NCBI GenBank assembly: GCA_947652605.1
Contig: OX393581.1
Coordinates: 45,655,924 to 45,719,923, forward strand
Length of the DNA stretch: 64,000 bases
Direction of reading: 5' to 3'
From: Elmis aenea
Taxonomy: Eukaryota; Arthropoda; Insecta; Coleoptera; Elmidae
Shown here: piece after piece, positions 61,201 through 64,000 of the stretch
Position numbering within the stretch: position 1 is the first letter of the stretch
How the letters are laid out: the number at the start of each line of letters is the position of its first letter
Notes under the pieces: model-generated
What the model saw: the letters and a program-made list of their open reading frames with translations, nothing else
Told to the model about the DNA's origin: nothing
Databases searched by the model: none
Translations under genes and position numbers: made by a program

Positions 61201-61289
61201 AATCATTACAGGGTGTACAAATGGAGATGTCATTTACACCCACCGCCGCCGCAGCCACCGATGGCAAAGAAACTCCGTTAATAAAGTAG
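42664..61289 (+). CDS. Tps1: Trehalose-6-phosphate synthase/phosphatase (whole gene, 7 coding exons)
   Basis: Joining 42664-42785, 47202-47358, 50229-50501, 50563-51572, 57375-57564, 57625-58056 and 61014-61289 gives an uninterrupted 819-residue frame, close to other insect TPS proteins. Residues 15-500 are a GT20 domain that transfers glucose from UDP-glucose to glucose 6-phosphate. Landmarks are SMIVVSNRLP, WVHDYHLML (169-177), VDRLDYTKG (300-308; Arg302 and Lys307 equal the phosphate-binding pair of OtsA) and LRDGMNLVAKE (399-409). Residues about 525-790 are a HAD trehalose-6-phosphate phosphatase domain, with DYDGT (534-538), SGRN (574-577) and GDDVTDED (718-725). Catalytic residues are present in both halves, so the protein may make trehalose by itself. 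It is a cytosolic enzyme with no signal peptide. All introns are GT..AG. Confidence 0.97.
43257..44718. mobile_element. Foldback element, 1462 bp, CAGGGTA/CAGAGTG ends with TA flanks
   Basis: The left end CAGGGTAGTCCACATAGAAG is mirrored at the right (TTCAATGTGGACCACTCTG). Both ends are flanked by TA. Homology between the arms continues almost to the centre: GCCATTTCCTTCGGAAAAAT near 43812 has its complement near 44300, and GGCCATGAAACCGTC near 43880 its complement near 44232. The arms are about 700 bp. The open frames at 43918-44330 are mirror by-products. It is related to the elements at 30336 and 36721 through GATCTCG-AAACGGTAAGAG. Confidence 0.8.
44705..45300. repeat. Tandem duplication, unit about 306 bp
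   Basis: The stretch starting TGTGGACCACTCTGTATATC at 44705 recurs at 45011, and most of the intervening 300 bp is repeated with small deletions. The copied unit includes the last 14 bp of the foldback element, so the duplication followed that insertion. Confidence 0.8.
45658..46723. mobile_element. Foldback element, 1066 bp, CAGGGTGG ends with TA flanks
   Basis: CAGGGTGGTCCAAATTCGAT at the left has its complement at the right end, and both ends have TA outside. Arms of about 500 bp mirror each other throughout (for example ATTTTACGCTCGCCGTTAAA near 45921 against its complement near 46425). No coding region. Confidence 0.8.
47202..47358 (+). CDS. Tps1: Tps1 exon, residues 41-93
   Basis: It completes Ser41 and encodes AGGLVTAVAPVVVNGNGLWV then GWPGIHLEDPNEPIPESDPN, ending LKSNK with donor AAG|GTTAGT in phase 0. 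The KASAGGLVTAVAPV motif across the junction is the UDP-glucose-side glycine loop of GT20 enzymes, which confirms the splice. Confidence 0.95.
48469..49227 (-). mobile_element. Internally deleted mariner transposon, TA target
   Basis: The ends CAAGGATGGTTCAAATGTAA and, from the right, CAAAGATAGTTCAAATTTAA form an inverted pair with TA outside both. The element is 759 bp against about 1.3 kb for a complete mariner. It keeps the N-terminal MTEQPVHNSVPQRIIIKF (near 49081-49028) and the C-terminal catalytic half, with the middle deleted. Confidence 0.8.
48574..48999 (-). pseudogene. Mariner transposase, C-terminal catalytic half
   Basis: 141 residues from MATVFWDTAGVV. It contains FLHDNARPH (second catalytic Asp) and PPYSLDLSPCDFHLFGPLKE with the third Asp exactly 34 residues later, the D34D spacing of mariner. 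The first Asp region and most of the DNA-binding domain are missing. The upstream N-terminal piece is in another frame, so this is a broken gene. Confidence 0.85.
49229..50095 (-). mobile_element. 5'-truncated non-LTR retrotransposon with (AAT)n tail
   Basis: The minus-strand RT end is followed by a microsatellite tail (the AAT repeat at 49229-49258). The tail abuts the mariner end at 49227, so the retroelement probably inserted at or next to the TA-flanked end of that copy. Only the last part of RT and the C-terminal region remain. Confidence 0.75.
49332..50091 (-). pseudogene. Reverse transcriptase C-terminal region, frameshifted
   Basis: The first frame (50091-49573) begins MTVIQNWLLNNKLVLNSTKT. 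It carries the thumb motif KFLGLYLDENLTWKVHTNNL and the later block MAYGIIFWGSSTNVSPIFFM. Near 49640 the frame shifts. A second frame (to 49332) continues with LTFFGLYIYKSLVFLLKNN, a Tyr/Asn-His region, and LTKLEKSAFYVSIKLFNKLP before its stop. This order matches the end of CR1/RTE-like insect retroelements. The palm domain with its catalytic Asp pair is missing. Confidence 0.75.
50229..50501 (+). CDS. Tps1: Tps1 exon, residues 94-184
   Basis: The acceptor TTTTTAG is at 50228 and the donor CAG|GTACG follows 50501; both junctions are phase 0. It encodes VVAVHIEPAKFDAYYNGCCN, ATFWPLFHSMPDRAVF and WVHDYHLMLAANWIRQ. The HDYHLML block forms part of the sugar-phosphate pocket of GT20 enzymes. Confidence 0.97.
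50502..50562 (+). other. Short Tps1 intron (61 bp)
   Basis: GTACGA to TTTTTAG. It is minimal in size, unlike the kilobase-scale neighbours. Confidence 0.9.
50563..51572 (+). CDS. Tps1: Tps1 exon, residues 185-521, core of the synthase domain
   Basis: This is the largest exon. It encodes FFLHIPFPPWDIFRLFPW, CDMVGFHISDYC, RPLPIGIPFERF, GVDRLDYTKGLVNRLLAFE, the RTDVKEYQEL helix, LRDGMNLVAKEFVACQ and the linker to about residue 500. The frame runs on to a TAA that is removed by the donor AA|GTAAGT after 51572 (phase 2). The true frame begins at Thr185 at the acceptor, before the first open-frame start often reported near 50605. Confidence 0.97.
51665..52726. mobile_element. Foldback element, 1062 bp, CAGGGTGG ends with TA flanks
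   Basis: CAGGGTGGTCCACTTTATAG at the left is mirrored at the right end (AAAAAGTGGACCACCCTG), with TA outside both. The arms, about 500 bp, mirror each other closely: CAAGCAACCAGTGGCGGAGT near 51895 against its complement near 52475. The open frames on both strands here are mirror artefacts. Confidence 0.8.
52818..53716 (-). mobile_element. Internally deleted Tc1/mariner-superfamily element (DD41D type)
   Basis: The ends TAAAGGGTGGGGCATG and, from the right, TACAGGGTGGGGCACG form inverted repeats that continue GAACC and GTGTTTTT. A complete member would be about 1.3 kb; this one is 899 bp. TTA lies outside both ends. The CAGGGTGGGG terminus resembles that of the nearby foldback elements, so this family is a candidate source of their transposase. 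Confidence 0.75.
52830..53637 (-). pseudogene. Transposase with N-terminal HTH and deleted centre
   Basis: The minus-strand frame from 53637 holds 191 residues. A helix-turn-helix region comes first (MEPWTLEHRMFAYDSFVKSG, then AHDTILRWINNLRTRGSI). After about residue 115 it jumps directly to LLWFQQDGATAHTARASM. The next Asp, in the PPRSPYLFTCDFFLWG block, lies 41 residues after the QDG Asp. The segment with the first catalytic Asp is missing. Near 53100 a frameshift moves the C-terminus (VYEINPRILHELNKAIRQQI, then NFRENLQQC) to another frame. The family is the insect mariner-like group with the DUF4817-type HTH. Not functional. Confidence 0.8.
54517..55461 (-). mobile_element. piggyBac-like derivative flanked by TTAA
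   Basis: TTAA at 54513-54516 and 55462-55465 brackets ends CCCTCAGAGTACC and, from the right, CCCTCAGAGTACT. TTAA target sites and CCC-type ends are diagnostic of piggyBac. Coding remnants lie on the minus strand: the N-terminus at 55174-54992 and the Cys-rich tail near 54960-54860. The DDE core is deleted. Confidence 0.85.
54860..55174 (-). pseudogene. piggyBac transposase N-terminus joined to its Cys-rich tail
   Basis: From 55165 or 55174 the frame reads MSQKILSEKELQQIAENMIR then an acidic Ser/Asp/Glu region with EDDYTMSGADSEDE, typical of piggyBac N-termini. Further on, near 54960-54860, one reads RCVHCTRKEDRKSSIVCARC followed by NRAICETHR, the C-x2-C...C-x2-C...C-x2-H zinc-binding tail. 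The catalytic domain between them has been lost. Confidence 0.75.
55608..56900. mobile_element. Palindromic piggyBac derivative with two 3' ends, flanked by TTAA
   Basis: TTAA lies at 55604-55607 and 56901-56904. The ends are CCCTTAACCGCCCAGTA and, from the right, CCCTAAACCGCCCAGTA. Both arms contain the GTGTCCAATGGACACGCATC block and both encode the same Cys-rich tail in opposite orientations (minus at 55943-55800, plus at about 56389-56560). The middle retains a minus-strand catalytic-domain end. The element therefore looks like two copies of the transposon 3' end joined head to head. Confidence 0.8.
55725..56324 (-). pseudogene. piggyBac transposase C-terminal part, third catalytic Asp replaced
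   Basis: The minus frame 56324-56085 reads VNLYYNETKCGVGTLDQMVL then CTVRRKTNRWPMAFFQNVIN. In active piggyBac proteins this motif is GVDTLDQM and its first Asp is the third catalytic acid; here it is Gly. The separate frame at 55943-55725 gives the Cys-rich tail RCHICPSKISRNKKQCCNEC, which lacks its last Cys/His pair. The gene is broken between the two. Confidence 0.8.
57375..57564 (+). CDS. Tps1: Tps1 exon, residues 521-584, start of the phosphatase domain
   Basis: The first base completes Lys521. It encodes YIGNTHKLALLLDYDGTLAP, where Asp534 and Asp536 of DYDGT are the HAD nucleophile and general acid/base, and later DCYIAVISGRNVNNVKEM, with Ser574 as HAD motif II. The donor ATG|GTAAAC is phase 0. 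Confidence 0.96.
57565..57624 (+). other. Short Tps1 intron (60 bp)
   Basis: GTAAAC to GTGTTTAG. It contains an in-frame TGA, so it must be removed. Confidence 0.9.
57625..58056 (+). CDS. Tps1: Tps1 exon, residues 585-728, phosphatase cap and motifs III-IV
   Basis: It encodes VGIEGITYAGNHGLEILHPD (the AGNHG motif of trehalose phosphatases), the cap region with LLTFHFRETPAHLRNAL, VQWNKGRAS (Lys692, HAD motif III) and RIIYAGDDVTDEDAMQ (motif IV metal-binding Asp residues). The donor CAG|GTAAGA is phase 0. Confidence 0.97.
59043..59225. mobile_element. Small CAGGGTG-ended MITE, 183 bp
   Basis: It begins CAGGGTGTTCC and ends GACTCACCCTG, with TA outside both ends. It appears to be a short relative of the large foldback elements. 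Confidence 0.6.
59815..59925. repeat. Inverted repeat patch with GAAGCGGCGAG motif
   Basis: GATGAAAGTCCAGTTTTTTT near 59818 pairs with the complement AAAAAAACTGATTTCATC near 59896. CGAGCCGCGAAGCGGCGAG lies between. It resembles the CGCACTCG-rich repeat near 23070-23130 in style, but I could not align them. Confidence 0.5.
60532..60756. mobile_element. Mariner-like MITE, 225 bp
   Basis: The ends TTAGGTTGATGCATAATTAC and, from the right, TTAAGTTGATGCATAATTAT are inverted repeats that continue CGCCGTTTT. The TTAGGTTG start is typical of mariner terminal repeats. There is no coding capacity. Confidence 0.75.
61014..61289 (+). CDS. Tps1: Tps1 last exon, residues 729-819
   Basis: The acceptor TTTTTCAG is at 61013. 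It encodes ALKGMAATFRVTSSSITKTM then AERRLPSTDSVLTLLKWVER, the end of the HAD domain. A low-complexity tail rich in Arg/Ser and Ala/Thr (FTPTAAAATDGKE) follows, ending at TAG 61287-61289. Homology to other TPS proteins should fade in the last 45 residues. Confidence 0.95.
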   Translation, partial: ALKGMAATFRVTSSSITKTMAERRLPSTDSVLTLLKWVERHLSRRKPSLEPGAGYSSYRRNSKSLQGVQMEMSFTPTAAAATDGKETPLIK

Positions 61290-61464
61290 ATTCAACATTA
61301 AATTTAGGTGTGTTTAATATATTATGTGATTTGTTACCTATAACTATTTTTATAAACTAATCCACGTAAGTTGTACAATGCGCAAATTGCTGTGTGGAAT
61401 ATAAATATCCTGAAACGTACTACGTAAATTGTTAATTGTAGTGATGGTCGATACATATCAGTAT

Positions 61465-61470
61465 AATAAA
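61465..61470 (+). terminator. Tps1: Likely Tps1 polyadenylation signal
   Basis: AATAAA lies 176 bp after the stop in AT-rich sequence and before the next repeat begins. Another AATAAA overlaps the last codons (61280-61285) and is less likely to be used. Confidence 0.45.
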
Positions 61471-61488
61471 ATAGTTTTTTATGTATCA

Positions 61489-61590
61489 GGGCCAAAACGT
61501 GTATCTTTTTCGGCCGCATCTGGTTTGCTGGCTGAGACGTAGTCGGAGCCAGCAAACAGGCAAGGACGAAAAGTACGTTTTGGCCGAGGT
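61489..61590. repeat. Imperfect hairpin-forming inverted repeat
   Basis: GGCCAAAACGTGTATC and GGTTTGCTGGCT on the left pair with AGCCAGCAAAC and AAGTACGTTTTGGCC on the right, separated by a few bases at the centre. Related TCGGCCG motifs recur near 62035-62070, so it may be the end of a larger element covering 61489-62090. Confidence 0.6.
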
Positions 61591-61599
61591 GCATATTAC

Positions 61600-62430
61600 A
61601 TTTTTTGTGCGATCGAATTAAAAACAATTTAAATTTTTAGTATTGTTCAAAAATATAGGTTAGAAACTACGTGACAATCTGTCACTGACAGATGACGGCG
61701 TATGCTGTTAGCGGTGGAAACGTAATTGCATAATTCTGTACATAATTTAAATAACCTTTTTTTGTGCGATTGTAATGTTTTATTGTTAAATTTAAAAGTT
61801 GATTAATTATTAATTACATAACGTAGAACATACGTAAATCAACACTAATTTTTTATTCAGTATTCAGTAACAGTATCAACACGAAAATATTAGGTTATAA
61901 ACTACCTGACAGTTAACAACCTAAAGACCTTACGTCACTACCCTTCGCGGGGAAGCCGTAATCTCAGAGAACTTATATTCAGACACGCACATGCGGTTTT
62001 CCGTTGTGCTGAACGCAAATGATGTTTTTCGTACGCTGTAGCGGCCGAAAAAGTCTTTCTCGGCCGTTGATAAGGATAGGGCCGGAAATGCAGTTCTTTA
62101 TGGTTGCTAACGCGTCCGTCAAACAACTGTTTCTCGTACGATTGCACAAAAACGTTATTTACAAACGAAGAGAAAGGACCATTTTTGAAACGATGCCTTT
62201 TGGGATATAAAAAAAAATACTTGTAACGTTAAGCTAGTTTAATTCAATAAGTTTCACAACGCGTTGATGTTAGTTTTCGATTTTGGTTTCATGAATCTCT
62301 GACTTACGCATTTGCCGTTAAGTGTACCTACATCATACTTTAAACTTTTAAACCTTATGCAAATTCCACTTATCGACTCAAAATGCGAATTGTCGAAAGT
62401 GTCTTGGATTCTGGAGGTTAACAGTTATTT
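61600..62430. other. Repeat-like non-coding
   Basis: TTTTTGTGCGAT occurs at about 61602 and 61758, and a TAGGTTA-AAACTAC-TGACA phrase occurs near 61660 and 61893. The short frames at 61938-62210 have no domain. No gene seen. Confidence 0.4.
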
Positions 62431-62436
62431 TTCTGC

Positions 62437-63220
62437 GTCTGTCCAGAGAAACAGTTGTTTCCGATCAATTTTTAGGCTGGACAATACATCTTTACTGGTC
62501 TACGCCAAAAAGTACCTGGTGATGAGTTGTCTTTACCGGCCTAGGCCGGAAAATAGCTGGTTGTTTTGTTGATTCGCGCTGTCTAACAAGCGTCATTATA
62601 CCACCAAGCGAGTTTTCACCTGTAGTTTGTTGAGTTATTGTTCAATTATGGATAGTGACGATAGTGATTTTGGTGTCAATGGAGGACGCAGAAAAAATAT
62701 TGTATGTAACATACTCGTATGCATTCAGGACTCGCCTGCGGCTCGTCCCAAAACTGCCTACGCTTCCAGTAAAGTACCACTTTCCGGTCTTGTTACGTAA
62801 ATAACTATTACATAATAAGAGCCAAAAGTGGTATTTTACTGGACGAGAAGGCAGTTTTTGGACCAGTCGTAGACGAGTCCTGAGAGCATGCGAGACCAGT
62901 AAAGACACTTTACGGGTATGTTACATACAATATTTTTCTGCGTCCGCCACTGACACCAAAATCGTTATCTTCACCATCCATAATTAAACAATAACTTAAC
63001 AAACTATAAGTGAAAACTCGCTTGGTGTTATAATGACGCTTGTTTGACAGCGCAAATCAACAAAACAGCTCATGACCATAGCAACCAACTACTTTCCGGC
63101 CTAGGTCGGTAAAGACAACTCGTTACCATGGCAACCAGTTACTTTCTGGCCTAGGCCAGTAAAGATGTATTTTCCAGTCCAAAAATTTGTTGGAAACAAT
63201 TGTTTTTTTGGACGGACACC
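62437..63220. mobile_element. 784-bp inverted-repeat (foldback) element
   Basis: The left arm begins near GTCTGTCCAG and the right arm ends GGACGGACAC. Between them the arms mirror each other almost to the centre near 62800. Examples are CTGCGCTGTC-type and AAGCGTCATTATACCACCAA blocks on the left against GGTGTTATAATGACGCTTG on the right. The arms differ by many substitutions and a small duplication around GGCCTAGGCC on the right. Each arm carries an ATG frame with an acidic start. Confidence 0.75.
62648..62800 (+). pseudogene. Short acidic N-terminal coding remnant in the left arm
   Basis: ATG 62648 reads MDSDDSDFGVNGGRRKNIVC then runs to a stop near 62800 without a domain. The right arm encodes a mirrored minus-strand version starting MDGEDNDFGVSGGRRK. 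An acidic Asp/Ser start followed by basic residues is common at transposase N-termini. This could be a duplicated 5' transposase end, but the family cannot be named. Confidence 0.35.
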
Positions 63221-63224
63221 CCTA

Positions 63225-63495
63225 CTGCAATCAATGAGATGACAACGAAGTAAGCGAAGATATAAGACCTTTTTAACTTCAGAATTCAAACTAACATGAC
63301 CACCATAAGGTTTATACGTTGTTTTTTTTTTGCAGCATAATAGTTGGGTTAGACTATGTAACCTTTTGCCACGTCGTTTAGGTGTATTTCAAGAAAACCA
63401 TGTTTTCTTTGTTGGCACATTAGCAGTATCTAAACTATACTAGTCTAGTAAGGAATCTACCCTCACCTTGTACGATTTATGTCGGCTCTAAGGAG
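63225..63495. other. Non-coding, nothing recognised
   Basis: No gene or repeat end identified. Confidence 0.3.
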
Positions 63496-63502
63496 TCTTA
63501 AG

Positions 63503-63715
63503 GCGGATCCACATCAATAAAAATTTGCGTTGTGCGTTGTATTTGACACAAATTTGCTCGTTTTCGTCGAAATTTTTGTTGGTTTGGACTGTGCGCCGCA
63601 TAGAAATGCACACAAATAATTTCGTGACGAACAACGCACGCTATCCATCGTGCTGTCGGTTTTTAGCCAACTTCAAAGAGATCTGCGTCGCACAGTAGTG
63701 TCAATGTGGACTTGA
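63503..63715. mobile_element. MITE-like sequence with GGATCCACAT ends
   Basis: GCGGATCCACATCAATAAAA at the left and TGTCAATGTGGACTTGAT at the right form short inverted ends, with TTGCGTTGTGCGTTG and GTGCGCCGC blocks inside. Such GGATCCAC ends occur in insect PIF/Harbinger-type elements. The boundaries are approximate. Confidence 0.45.
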
Positions 63716-63789
63716 TTCTGAGTGCATCTGTAGTTTTGTTTTATTTTTCTACGTAAATACCTATGTTTGGGTGATTGATCATTTCTCAT

Positions 63790-64000
63790 TTTTTAATTTA
63801 CCTGTTCCTGTTCCGATAATTTTTCCCTTTTGCCTTCTCCCTTCTAAAAGACCCCAACAAGCTTGACATTTTTTCTTTACTTCTTTAACTCCAATACTAC
63901 ATGCTTTAGCTATTTAGTCCCAAGCATCAGCTTTTTTTCTTTTGCTGTAATGGTGACAGTGTTTTGGATTCCATAACAAGTCATGTTTTGAATATTCCTG
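63790..64000 (-). pseudogene. MADF-domain fragment with premature stop, runs off the window
   Basis: Read on the minus strand from the window end: QEYSKHDLLWNPKHCHHYSK, RKKADAWD, a stop codon, then IAKACSIGVKEVKKKCQA and a shifted frame with WGLLEGRRQKGK. The Leu-Trp...Trp...Ile-Ala...Val-Lys-Lys-Lys-Cys pattern fits a MADF/SANT-like DNA-binding domain, found in insect regulators and as the partner protein of Harbinger transposons. The stop and frameshift argue for a transposon-derived pseudogene. Confidence 0.5.

Overview
The window looks like insect nuclear DNA. It is AT-rich, its coding exons are small with GT..AG introns and AATAAA signals, and it is crowded with transposable-element families common in arthropods. 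A beetle is my best guess, because the genome is large, repeat-rich and satellite-bearing, but nothing in the sequence fixes the order. I see no rRNA, tRNA, CRISPR or bacterial-type feature.

Two host genes can be supported, both on the + strand. At the left, 3766-3977 is the last coding exon of a cell-surface protein with a fibronectin-III end and a hydrophobic C-terminal tail, probably GPI-anchored and of the Klingon/Wrapper type. The main gene is trehalose-6-phosphate synthase (Tps1). Seven coding exons from 42664 to 61289 splice in frame into 819 residues, with a GT20 glucosyltransferase domain followed by a HAD-type trehalose-phosphatase domain. Two distant upstream exons (24090-24141 and 28270-28372) each carry an ATG, end in a GT donor in phase 1, and fit the phase-1 acceptor at 42688/42689. 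I propose them as alternative first exons. If right, the gene spans about 37 kb and has two or three promoters.

Most other sequence is repetitive. By region: 1-3.5 kb lies upstream of the last exon of the adhesion gene and holds a broken RNase-H retroelement end and a pogo-like DNA transposon with a PHD-type zinc finger. At 6.1-7.2 kb is a 5'-truncated Jockey-type retrotransposon with a perfect 12-bp target duplication. At 13.6-20.2 kb is a satellite array of about 150-bp monomers, split by an RTE-like insertion with an inverted 5' part. At 20.4 kb is a small hAT derivative. From 24 to 42 kb, between the candidate first exons and the Tps1 body, there are hAT derivatives, a 1.6-kb foldback element, a near-perfect palindrome, a non-coding LTR element whose two 1229-bp LTRs appear identical, and decayed retroelement ends. 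The Tps1 introns hold more foldback elements ending in CAGGGTG, two internally deleted mariner-superfamily copies, a non-LTR retrotransposon end and two piggyBac derivatives, one of them palindromic. The right end has a 784-bp inverted-repeat element and a broken MADF-domain fragment.

Functionally, Tps1 makes trehalose 6-phosphate from UDP-glucose and glucose 6-phosphate, and the fused phosphatase domain can complete trehalose synthesis. The adhesion gene is unrelated. The repeats matter mainly because they have inflated the Tps1 introns to kilobases, while two introns remain at 60-61 bp.
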